NCBI GenBank assembly: GCA_963809545.1
Contig: CAWEKD010000007.1
Location: 186,001-250,000 of the forward strand
Source of the DNA: Natronosporangium sp035305625
GTDB taxonomy: Bacteria; Actinomycetota; Actinomycetes; Mycobacteriales; Micromonosporaceae
Reading direction: 5' to 3'
Length of the DNA: 64,000 bases
Position 1 is the stretch's first letter; every line of letters begins with the position of its first letter. Positions 22,865 through 31,948 of this stretch are shown here, in pieces. The position numbers were made by a program, and so were the translations under genes. The notes below the pieces were generated by a model that saw only the letters and a list, made by a program, of their open reading frames with translations, did not search any database and was not told the origin of the DNA.

Positions 22865-25273
22865 TACCGTGCCCCCTTCGCCGTGAGTGAGTCGGTATCG
22901 GATACGGCGGCGCCGACCTGGTCAGCGCCGCCGCGCTGGAGGCGACGCAGCACGGCGGTGAACGCCACCACCAGCGCTTCGGTGCGCAGGTGTTGCCGAA
23001 TCAGGTCCTCCCGCCCATCGTCGAGAACCAGGCGGCGCTGCTCACCGGCCAGGTCGAGGCGCTGCCAGATCAGATCCGGATCGGCGTACAGGAGCTTGTC
23101 CAGGTGGTCGAGCACCGGCTCGGTCCAGATCTTCCGCCGGGCATCGATCTCCCTGGTCATGTGCAGCCAGTGCCGCACCATCTCCTCGCCGCCGGCCAGC
23201 GTCAGCCGTTCCAGCTGGGCCCGGAGTGAGCCGAGCTGCGCCCGGCTGGTGGCCGGCCGGTCGATCGCCTGGGCCGGTTTGGAGCCGTCGCCGGCGTGCC
23301 CCAGGATGAGCTGGTGGGGGGTCAGCGCTGCGCTGGCCTGACGGATCGCCCGCCGCCACGCGTGGAGCTCCACCGGGTGGGGTTCGTCGGGGTCAAGCCC
23401 ATCGCCTGCACTGTCCGAGGTGTCTTCTCCGATCTGGGGTGGGGCGTCGAACCTGACCGACGGTTGCGCGGCCGCCAGCTCCGGTGGGTTGAACCGGATC
23501 CGGCCGAACCCTTCGACGGTGCGCTCCCCGATGCCGTCCCGCTCCAACTCCGCCAGCCGGCCGGGGTCGACCGGCCCGGTCACGGTGAGGCTGACGACGC
23601 TGCCGGCCCGAAGCGCGAGCTGGCTGGGGCGGGGCCGGCCCCAGGCGACCGCGAACCCTTCCCGCCGGGTGACCGCGCACACGGTGCCCTCTTCGTCTAC
23701 CTGGAAGGATGCGGGCGCGAGCGCGACCGACAGGGCGCGGGCCAGGGCCTGCGGTGACGGGTCGGGCGCCAGCCGCTCGTCGCGGAGCAGCACGTCGGAG
23801 AGGCACCACACCCGCAGCGTCCCTGGGCCGGTGGCGGCGGTGGCGGCGGGGGCGGCACCGGGTCGATCACCCCGACCACGTCCACGAGCCCGTAGTCGTC
23901 CTTGCGGGACCGGCCGAACCGGAGCTTCTCCCCCGGTGTGAGGCCCAGCCGCAGCGACGCGGGCAGCACGATGTCGCTGCACAGCAGGGTGCCCGGGGCG
24001 ATGCCGAGGTACGTGTAGACGCCGCCGCTGGCGACGGTGGGCCGGCGGGCCGCGTCGTCGACCACCGCGTGGGTGGCGGCGACCTTCGCGGGGACGACGT
24101 GATGCCAGAACTCATCCTCACGGGACCGGTCCGTCTTCCCCGGCGCGATCCATCCCGACATGGGTTTGCCGCGCTGCTCCACCTGCTGCCCGTGGAGGAT
24201 GTTGTGGACGGAGTGTCCGCGGCCCTTGTCACCGCGGTGCCACACCATCGGTGCCGGTCGCGCCGGCACCACCGAGGCCGGATCACGCGGATTCCCGATG
24301 GCCGGTACGGCGTCGCCGACCCGAATATCCTCCAACCCGATCTCGCCATCGGGCTTCGTGGACGTCACCCGGGCGAGGATGGTGCGGAGGAGGGCGGTGC
24401 CGGGGATCGCGTCCCGACACAGGGTGATGTTGCTGACCACCCCGGCTGCGGCCACGACCGGGGTGGCCGCCCGCAGCACCAGGCGGACGGTGCGCCGTGG
24501 ACCCTGGTGCCGCCGGGCGTAGACGTGGACGGTGGGTCGGGTGGTCGACCAGGGGGGTGGGGTCGGGGTAGGCACCCCTTCCGCCAGCAGCGCGGCGAGT
24601 ACGTCATCGGTCACGGTGACGTAGGGACCGTCCTCGGTGAGCGACGCGTCCGGGAGCAGGAACGCCATCCGTCCGCTGCCGCGGTTCCGTTTACCGCCGA
24701 CCGCTTCCACTAACCGGGCCCCGGCCCGCAGGAGCAGCTCCGCCGGCTCCGGCAACGATCGGTCGGCCTGGTCGTCGCCGACACTGACCTGTGCGTGCAG
24801 CACCAGACCCTGGATCGCCCGCTCCTCGACCCGCAGCAGGTGGTCGGCGGCGGTGCCGGTCTCGTCGTCGATCTGGACGCCGGGACGGAGCACGACCGTG
24901 GCCGCCGCCAGCGCGGGATAGCGCTGGACTCGGTGCCGTAGCCAGGCGGGAGCGCGGGCCGGGGTCACGCGTAGGGCTGCAGGTAGTGGCCCCTGGTCTG
25001 GATCCGGGTCGGGGCGCCGACCTGGGAGCCGAACAACCAGGTGACCCATGCTGACCATGGTCCTGATTGGTCGATGGTGCGGTCGAAGGTGGCGGCGACG
25101 GTTTCGCAAGCGTCACGCCACACCCCGATCAGGGTCTTGGCGGGCACGAACGGCAGCCCAGTGGCGTCGCGCCGGATCTCGGCGTCGATCGTGCCCAATC
25201 GGCCTTGTCCTGTGCCGATGTGCCAGTCGCTGAGGAACCTCAGCGTGACGTCAAACCGGTTCTTCAGGGTCAT
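22864..25273 (-). CDS. csx10: Csx10, type III-D RAMP (Cas5-like), with helical C-terminal extension; frameshifted
   Basis: About 802 residues after correcting two indels. The N-terminal frame (ATG 25273) has TLRFLSDWHIGTGQGRLGTI and LPFVPAKTLIGVWRDACETV, then a stop at 24965. The same protein continues in another frame with VTPARAPAWLRHRVQRYPAL and AVGGKRNRGSGRMAFLLP. After a proline run near 23840 it shifts again to GTLRVWCLSDVLLRDERLAP and GIGERTVEGFGRIRFNPP. The first junction could also be read as two genes joined by GTGA at 24964-24967. The last ~190 residues (below about 23430) are strongly helical, unlike a RAMP, and could be a fused Cas11-like small subunit. Csx10 defines subtype III-D. 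Confidence 0.85.
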
Positions 25274-26956
25274 GCAGCGCTCCGGTGCACAGCAGGTTCG
25301 TTCGGGGCGAGGATGAGGGGCTGCTCCTCCAGTCGCAGCCCGTGGAGGTTCAGGGCGTCGAACAGCAGCAGGAACGGACCGTCGGAGTCGGGGCTGCCCT
25401 CCCCAGTGGGGGCACGACGCAGATCGAGCAGCGTTCTCGCCGATTTCCGCTCCTTCTCCTCAGATATGCGAGGCAGGAGCAGATCCAGCTGCTGCCGGTA
25501 CTCCTTGAGGCTGCGGTCGGCGGCCTCCCGCAGGGCGTGCGCCTGGGCGGCGGACAACCAGTCCGAGGTATCGAGCCACTCGCACACCTGCTTCAAGTGC
25601 TCCACGCTGCGGTAGTGCAGGTGTTCGGGGAGATCGGCGCTGGTGTCGAGGAGGTACGGCCCACCGAACCGGGCTACCGGGCGTGGCCGGTCGAGGTGCT
25701 GCCCGGCTGGCTGAGCCTGATCTGTCGCCGCATCATGCCCGCTCCCCTCCACCGGTAGGTACTCCCGCATCGCGGCCAGGTTCTGCCAGGTCGCGCTGTG
25801 GACGACGTGGAAGTCGAACCCGGAGAAGGAGCGGCCGCCGTCGCGGAACTTCTTGGCAGAGACCGTCAGCTCCTCCGCCAGGTCGTACGCGCTCGCGAAC
25901 GGATGGTGATGTTTGACGATCGCGATCCCGGCGGACGCGGTGAGGTGATCCTGACCGGTGGCGGCTCGAGCGATGGCTGACAGGTGCTGTTTCGTGGCGG
26001 TACGGCGGGCGAACGCTTCAGCGAAGGCCCGCACGAACGACACCGCCAAGACGGCGTCACAGATCAGCGTCACGTCGTCTCCACCGACGACGATCGGGAG
26101 CACGCGACCCCGTAACGACGCCTCCGGCCACTGTTCGGCCAAGCGGCCGATGGCGTCCCGGACCGCCTCCCGGGTGGCGTCATTCAGCTCGACCGCCAGC
26201 TCCCGCTGATAATCCACATGAATCTCCAGCGGGACCCGGTCAACGCCCGTGACCCGCCGCACGTGTGCGAGGAAGTTCCGGAACAGCCCGCCGACCCCGT
26301 TACCGTCGGCGTGCACGACCGCCATCCAGCCGCTGTGGCGGAGCGTGTCCAGGTGCTCCGGTACGAGTACGCCGAACTCTTCGCGAAGCCGGTCGCAGGG
26401 CCCGGTCACGGGCCCGGGAGCGGGCGACCACGTCCGCTGACGCGGGCACCGGCGGTTCCTGCCCCTCCCCCACCGGGCCGTAGATCTCCTCGTAGGCGGC
26501 GGGCCGCCCGGTGTCCCGGCACAGCCGGTGCCAGGGGAAGACCCGGTCCCGCTGCACCGGGTCGGGCCGGGCAGCCCGCACCCGGTGGTGCAGCGCATAG
26601 GTGTCGGTCAGGGCCTGTCCGTGCGCCTCGCCGTCGCCCGGATCGAACCCGGGGCCGACCACCCCGGTCACCTGCAGCCCGGGCGCCTCCCGCAGCACCC
26701 GGGTGGTGACCTCGCGGATCACCCTGCGCCCGGCCTCCACCGAATCGACCAGCAACAGCGCCTTACCCGAGGCGGTCATCACGACGTTCTCGTGATCGGA
26801 CAGACCGCAGGCGGTCACCGCCTCGCGCACCCAGCACGTGCCGACTTCATGTACCAGCTGGGAGGCGCCGACGACATGGCGGAGCCGGTTGCTGGCGAAG
26901 ATGTACCGCTGGTTGCCCCCGGTCTCGATGAGCACCCAGTGCGTGAGCTGACTCAC
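25270..26956 (-). CDS. cas10: Cas10-like large subunit, cyclase palm with GGDD, no HD domain; one frameshift
   Basis: About 561 residues from GTG 26956 (GGAGGAGA upstream). The N-terminus WVLIETGGNQRYIFASNRLR then HVVGASQLVHEVG is the first palm-like domain of Cas10/Cmr2. The frame breaks near 26400 and resumes at DRLREEFGVLVPEHLDTL. Then come VVHADGNGVGGLFRNFL and VLPIVVGGDDVTLICDAVLA, whose GGDD is at 26085-26074. GGDD is the active site that makes cyclic oligoadenylate from ATP on target-RNA binding. No HD nuclease domain is present, so DNA cleavage by this subunit is not expected. ATGA overlap with csx10. Confidence 0.88.
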
Positions 26957-27030
26957 GTCTCCTCCACGGCCATTGGTTCAGTTGGTCTCCATCGGGCACC
27001 GGGTGCGGGCTCTCCGGCGCGGCGGTTGTC

Positions 27031-29109
27031 TCAGGTGGATGGGCCGTGCTCGGCACCCGCCAGCGCGGTCAGTTCTGCGCGCCAGCCGAGCAGCGTGGCT
27101 CGTCGACTGTCATCCAGCCGCCACTCCCTGGTCCCGTCGGTGGCGGTCGCCGCGTCGAGCAGTCGGAGAGCCGCGACGATGTCCTCCTGCGGGACCGGTA
27201 GGCCGTGCGCAGCGGCCACACACAGTGCACGCGCCACCACCTCAGCGGCGCGTACGGTCGGCGGGTCCGACCCGGCCGGGCGTAGCAGGGTGTCGGTGCT
27301 GGGATCGACCAGCACCGCGTGGGCGTGGCGGAGAGCGGTCTCCAGCACCGCCGCGCGGGCCCGATGTTCCCGGTCGGGGGTGGCCAGCGCCAAGTCGACC
27401 GCGATCTCGGTGGCCAGTTCGTGGGCTGATCGGGCCGCCCACGACTTCACGGCGTAGCTCGCCGGCTCCCGGCGTACCACCTCGGCGCGGACCTGCGCGA
27501 CCCGCTCCTGCAGCGCCAGCGCACGACGGAGGTTGGCGCGGCGCCTGCTGGAGGCCAGCCAGGCTGCGTAGCGGTGCAGGTGGAACACCTGCGCATCCGG
27601 CAGGAAAGCGACGGTGGCCGCCAGGTCCGCCTCGGGGTCCAACCCGCGGGCGGTGAGGACGGCCCGCCACCAGGTACGCAGCGCCGACGGATCCGGGCAG
27701 GGGACGGTCCCCTGCCCGAGACTCTGCTGGGAGGTAGGGTCGGTCAGCGCGACGATGCCAATCTCCAACAGGTAGGCCACCGCCCCCGGGTCCAGGTGCC
27801 CGTCCTGCCAGGCGGCCATCACCCGCCACTGGGACGCGATCAGCTGCTCGACGGCTTCGGACCGGGTCTTCTCCGAGGCGTCCACCACGTTCAGGTACGC
27901 GACGTATGCCTGCAGCAGCAGCTGCACCGGGTCGTCCTGCTCCAACACGTCGCCGCAGCGCCGTACGGCCTCGTCGACCAGGTCCCGGGTCTGCGGGCGG
28001 AGCCGCGGCCAGGTCTTCAACAGCTCGTCGCGGTAGCGGACGTAGTTGACGGCGATGTGGACAGACAGCAGGTGGGCGCGGCGTTCCCACCGCGACCCGG
28101 CCGCCAGGCCGGCCTTCGTCGGCAGGCTCGGGAGGACGGGCGGGGCGGAGCGCCGGCCGGCGGAGGTGCCGCTCAGGGTGGCCGCCACGAACGGTGCCAC
28201 GACCGCCCCGACCCGGACCATCGCGTGCACCCACCGGGACCCGGTGTCGTCCTCGACCAGCCAAACCACTCCCCGACCGGGCCGGCCGATGGCGAGCAGC
28301 CGCTGGCACCAGGCTGAGGCGATGTCGTCCAGCGCGTCCGCCGTCACCAGGGCAGGGCCGGCGGGTGTGTCCTCCGCCAGCCCGAGCAGCGGCAGGGTGG
28401 CATCGACCAGGTCGAACGTGGTCGGACGCCACTGGGCGAGCCGTGAGTCGGCGTCGTCAGGGTGGTGGTCCGGCGGCCACGGTTGGACCTCGGCCGGCGC
28501 ACCGGCACCAGACAGCCCGGTGCCGTCGACCTGCTCCCCCCACTGGGTCGACAGTGACCGTTGCACCTGGCGGGCCTGGACCGCCGCGACCACCAGCGCC
28601 GGCTGGGACCGGTACACCTCGAGCACCAGACCGGCCCACGTCGCCAGCCGCACTTCGGGGTCGCAGCCGGTGTCCGCCAGGTGCCGGGCGGCCGCGGCGA
28701 TCGCCGTGGTCGCCTCCCGGAGCAGCCGGTTGGCCGCGGACAACACCGCAGCCGCTTTGGTGTCGGGCCCGTACCGGTTCAGGGTGGCGTTGCTCAGCGC
28801 GCCAGGCAGGGCGTGCTGTTTCGACGACCACACCGCCCGCCCCGACCACCTCCATTGTGGATCTTGATCGGACGGCGGATCGCACCACTCAGACTCCAGA
28901 CGGGCACGCTCCTCACGACTGGGCAGCGGCGCCCCTCGTCCGATCTCGGCCAGCGACAGGGAGGTGTAGTCGCACACCCACGTACGCCGGAACGGGGGGA
29001 TGTCCCGCCCCACACCGAACAACGGGGCCACCTTCCGAGCCAGCCGGACCTCCACGATGTCGGACCGGGGCGCTTCGGGGGGTGGCACCTGGGCTGGGAA
29101 GACGTGCAC
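27031..29109 (-). CDS. Unknown 692-aa helical protein leading the type III-D operon
   Basis: Start GTG 29109 (VHVFPAQVPPPEAPRSDIVE); an in-frame TTG at 29145 lies inside the operator-like repeat. The first ~100 residues include KVAPLFGVGRDIPPFRRTWV and TSLSLAEIGRGAPLPSREER. The remainder is Ala/Leu/Arg-rich, predicted mostly helical, with no Walker, HD, RAMP or GGDD motif and no membrane segment. One weak R-x6-H occurs in ERRAHLLSVHIAVNYVRY. It is the first gene of the operon, 74 nt before cas10, so it is probably expressed with the complex. It could be an accessory regulator, a large-subunit helper, or the missing small-subunit function. I do not recognise the family. Confidence 0.75.
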   Translation of the reverse strand: MHVFPAQVPPPEAPRSDIVEVRLARKVAPLFGVGRDIPPFRRTWVCDYTSLSLAEIGRGAPLPSREERARLESEWCDPPSDQDPQWRWSGRAVWSSKQHALPGALSNATLNRYGPDTKAAAVLSAANRLLREATTAIAAAARHLADTGCDPEVRLATWAGLVLEVYRSQPALVVAAVQARQVQRSLSTQWGEQVDGTGLSGAGAPAEVQPWPPDHHPDDADSRLAQWRPTTFDLVDATLPLLGLAEDTPAGPALVTADALDDIASAWCQRLLAIGRPGRGVVWLVEDDTGSRWVHAMVRVGAVVAPFVAATLSGTSAGRRSAPPVLPSLPTKAGLAAGSRWERRAHLLSVHIAVNYVRYRDELLKTWPRLRPQTRDLVDEAVRRCGDVLEQDDPVQLLLQAYVAYLNVVDASEKTRSEAVEQLIASQWRVMAAWQDGHLDPGAVAYLLEIGIVALTDPTSQQSLGQGTVPCPDPSALRTWWRAVLTARGLDPEADLAATVAFLPDAQVFHLHRYAAWLASSRRRANLRRALALQERVAQVRAEVVRREPASYAVKSWAARSAHELATEIAVDLALATPDREHRARAAVLETALRHAHAVLVDPSTDTLLRPAGSDPPTVRAAEVVARALCVAAAHGLPVPQEDIVAALRLLDAATATDGTREWRLDDSRRATLLGWRAELTALAGAEHGPST

Positions 29110-29144
29110 GCCCCGACGGTAGCACCGGATACTTCGATAGCTCA

Positions 29145-29158
29145 ACTACTAAAGTAGT
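29145..29158. promoter_or_regulatory. Inverted repeat in the divergent cas / effector promoter
   Basis: ACTACTAAAGTAGT is a perfect 6-2-6 inverted repeat in the ~100-nt AT-richer gap between the leftward cas operon and the rightward 792-aa gene. A dimeric regulator binding here could control both units. No regulator gene is encoded in the locus. Confidence 0.5.
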
Positions 29159-29211
29159 CGAATGACGGAAAACCGACAGTTGCTAGTGATCAATGGGCTT
29201 CGACCTCCACA

Positions 29212-31590
29212 ATGGCCGCCATGCGCCTGCTCTGCCACATCGTCGGCGAAGCCGACCTCCTCCTCCCCGCCAGCCGCGGACTGTCCGAAGACGTCCGTGC
29301 CGACCGGATATCCGCGCGCCTCGATCAACTCACCGAGGTGATGAAATCGGACCCGGCGGGCCCCGCCGCCGCCCGCGACCGTCTACGCAAACCGTCCTGG
29401 GACGAACTGAGCGCATCCACACCCAGTCCTCTGATCGGTGCCCTGGACTGGATCAGCTTGCGCGACGAGCGCGATCCGCGCAAAGACTTGGACGTCGTAC
29501 TCATCGCCACCAGTCAGTCTCCCCCTGACCCCCTGGACACGCTGCCGATCGCGCAGACGCTCGCCACGATCCTCGGGCCCGACCCGACCGGGGAGGCACC
29601 AGTCCGCCGGGTCTCAGTGATCACTGCGAACGATCTCCGGGAGCACGCGGTCAGCCAGGCCCTCACCCGGCACCTCGCCTCCGCTCCCTCCTATCAGGAC
29701 GCCCTGATGACCTGGGGCTCCGGGTCCACCGGTCTGGCCATGGGTGGACTCACCGCGCTGTCCCAGGCCGGCATCCGGTGGCGGCTGCTGCACACCAGCG
29801 ACCCGGCGGCGTACACCATCACGGACCCGCTGGGCTCCCCCACCACCGACCCGGTCGTCAACGTGCTGATCCGGTGGCGGATGTTCACCGCCCTGGCGGA
29901 ACTCGCCGATGAGGACCCGGCCGCGGTGGAACTCACCCCGGAGCAGCTCAGGCTCATCCGCGCGGCCGCTGACCGCCACCGGACGGGTTTCACCACCCGT
30001 GACTGCGCCGCCCTCCGGGCCGTGGTCGCCGACTCGGTCGTCCGTCGCGACGGCACCACCAGCCTCGCGGTCCGTCAGTACGTCACCGCCTATTACGACG
30101 AGCTGTTCGCCGCCGACCGGAAGCGTCAGCCGCAGGCGGTGAACCTGCTCCAGAAGTTCGGCGGAGACCGCCAACCCCTGGGAGGAAAGCTCCGGAAGGC
30201 GAAGGATCAGAGCGACCCGGACGTCCGTGCCTCCTTCAGCCTGTGTTCCTACCAGTGGCTGACCGGCCGCATCGCGGAGGCTCTCAACGAGATCGGTAAG
30301 GGCAGCCACACCCTGTGTCTTCCCCCACCCAAGGAAGCCGGGATCGTCGGGAAACACCTGGCCGCACACCACCCGGACGGACAGGGCTGGGAGGAGGCCG
30401 GCCTGCTGCGGCCACCGGTGGTCCCCGCCTCCACCGTCCTGGTGGTGTGGCTGGCCGGGACCGCAGTCCCTTCGGGCGCCGTGCCGCTCAGCGTGCAGCT
30501 CACCGAGCAGGAACTGCCCGCCCCGGTGCGCGCCCACGTCGGGGTGGACACCCCGCGCATCCGCGCAGTCGTCTTCGGGGTAGGTGACAGCGTCCCACGC
30601 GCCGAAAACGAGGTCGCGCAGTTGCTCTACGCCGAGCAGGAAGCGCACCTGGAACTGTTGCCCGAGGACAGTACGGCGGTGGAAGCGGCCATCGCACGCC
30701 ACCTCACCCCGGACGTCGCGGCGGTGCTGTTCGTGCCCACCGGCCGGAAACCCCACCTGCTCGCTCTTCTCCAGGCGGTCCGACAGCTCAGTGCCAGCCA
30801 CGGCATACCGCTGTTCGTCCGCCAGAACGCCCACCCCAAAAAGGGGAAACCCTACGACGTGCACCTGTGGCCGGCCCTGGTGGGGGGAGACCGGCCGCTG
30901 CTGGTCGCCGCTCGGCAGGCCCTCCAGATGTTGGAGCTGGACGTCGCCTGGCGGCTGCTGGCCGCCTCCGCCATCGATCGAAAGATCGTCGACGACGCAC
31001 GCCGGCTGGCGGACCGCTTCGCCAGCCGGTTGGATCCCGACACCCCGCCAGGGGTGATCAACACGTTCGCTCAAAGGCTGACGTGCGGGATGGTCAACCA
31101 ACGGCTGAAACTGGTCGCTACCGTCCTGGAGCAACCGGGGCGCGAGAATGCGGACGTCATCCGGCTGCTGGTGTTGGCCGCTGACGTCATGGAGGCGTCG
31201 ATCGCCGCCACCCAGGTTGGGGGTCAACCCGGCGAGAAGTACCGGCAGTTGCGGAAGAAGTGGCAGCAACTGGCCGAAGGCGACACCGCCTACGCGCGCG
31301 CTGCGCGGATCCTGCTGCTGCTCAACGAAACCCGTAACCGCGCCCCCGTCACCCACGGGACGAACCCGCGTCCGAAGGGGATGATCGACGAGGCGATGGG
31401 CCGCCTCCGTAACAAGAGGTACCTGCCAGGCCCCACCGATCTGCCCACAGACGCGCCGTCCCTACTCGAAGCCGCCATCGCGGCGGCCGAGGAGCTAGGC
31501 CTCGGCCAGAAGGACCAGGTCAACGACCTAATGCACTGGCATCGGCGCCTGGTCGACCGGGTCACCGAGGTGCTGGACACCCGGGTCTAG
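29212..31590 (+). CDS. Putative CARF-HEPN (Csm6/Csx1-like) cyclic-oligoadenylate-activated RNase
   Basis: 792 residues from ATG 29212 (ATG 29221 possible). Residues 92-195 look like a CARF/Rossmann fold: DLDVVLIATSQSPPDPLDTL, then MTWGSGSTGLAMGGLTALSQ. Residues 448-540 repeat the theme: RIRAVVFGVGDSVPRAENEV, VLFVPTGRKPHLLALLQAV and HGIPLFVRQ. The C-terminal 215 residues are helical and contain LLLLNETRNRAPVTHG, i.e. R708-N709-x5-H715, the catalytic motif of HEPN ribonucleases. Divergent placement from a GGDD-containing Cas10 supports a signal-activated RNase. It is much longer than typical Csm6 (~400-450 aa). The domain calls are by eye; HEPN is firmer than CARF. Confidence 0.72.
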   Translation: MAAMRLLCHIVGEADLLLPASRGLSEDVRADRISARLDQLTEVMKSDPAGPAAARDRLRKPSWDELSASTPSPLIGALDWISLRDERDPRKDLDVVLIATSQSPPDPLDTLPIAQTLATILGPDPTGEAPVRRVSVITANDLREHAVSQALTRHLASAPSYQDALMTWGSGSTGLAMGGLTALSQAGIRWRLLHTSDPAAYTITDPLGSPTTDPVVNVLIRWRMFTALAELADEDPAAVELTPEQLRLIRAAADRHRTGFTTRDCAALRAVVADSVVRRDGTTSLAVRQYVTAYYDELFAADRKRQPQAVNLLQKFGGDRQPLGGKLRKAKDQSDPDVRASFSLCSYQWLTGRIAEALNEIGKGSHTLCLPPPKEAGIVGKHLAAHHPDGQGWEEAGLLRPPVVPASTVLVVWLAGTAVPSGAVPLSVQLTEQELPAPVRAHVGVDTPRIRAVVFGVGDSVPRAENEVAQLLYAEQEAHLELLPEDSTAVEAAIARHLTPDVAAVLFVPTGRKPHLLALLQAVRQLSASHGIPLFVRQNAHPKKGKPYDVHLWPALVGGDRPLLVAARQALQMLELDVAWRLLAASAIDRKIVDDARRLADRFASRLDPDTPPGVINTFAQRLTCGMVNQRLKLVATVLEQPGRENADVIRLLVLAADVMEASIAATQVGGQPGEKYRQLRKKWQQLAEGDTAYARAARILLLLNETRNRAPVTHGTNPRPKGMIDEAMGRLRNKRYLPGPTDLPTDAPSLLEAAIAAAEELGLGQKDQVNDLMHWHRRLVDRVTEVLDTRV

Positions 31591-31652
31591 GCGCCGCCGG
31601 CGCCCGGCCCTTCGACGCTCGGACCACGGGCATGGGGCTAGGCGCCGCATCC

Positions 31653-31759
31653 CCGGATGCCTCTACCTCCACAACCCGCACGCGCAAGAAGCTACACACA
31701 CGCGCGTCGGTCCGCTGTGGCCACCGGGAACCGAGCCGGTCCTGGTCGACGGGAAACGC
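31653..31759 (+). repeat. Degenerate duplicate of part of the lipoprotein gene (left copy)
   Basis: 107 nt starting CCGGATGCCTCTACCTCCAC and ending GACGGGAAACGC match 33549-33649. There are two long identical blocks (about 32 and 59 nt) joined by a diverged stretch with small indels. Here it has no start, stop or frame of its own. The rest of 31591-31948 shows no gene. Confidence 0.85.
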
Positions 31760-31948
31760 ACGATGGCAGCGTAGTCCAGAGTGCTCGCATCCGACAAAGC
31801 CAGCACGGCCAACCCGGCCGGGCAGCCGGCGGACGTGGCGACCGGGAGCTTAAGGGCGGATGACACCCACAGCTTGACAGGTATTGCCAGGTGCCAGTGA
31901 GCAGCTTATGGTGGGTATGTCTCTTACCAACTCAAAAGGATGGTTTGC

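Noticed and set aside
22864..25273. csx10 as two or three separate coupled genes, or programmed frameshifting
   Set aside because: The pieces align in order as one Csx10, there is no slippery site plus pseudoknot, and similar one-base breaks occur in unrelated genes such as trpB.
18110..29109. Type III-E single-chain effector (gRAMP)
   Set aside because: RAMP domains are spread over three genes and a GGDD Cas10 is present, which III-E lacks.
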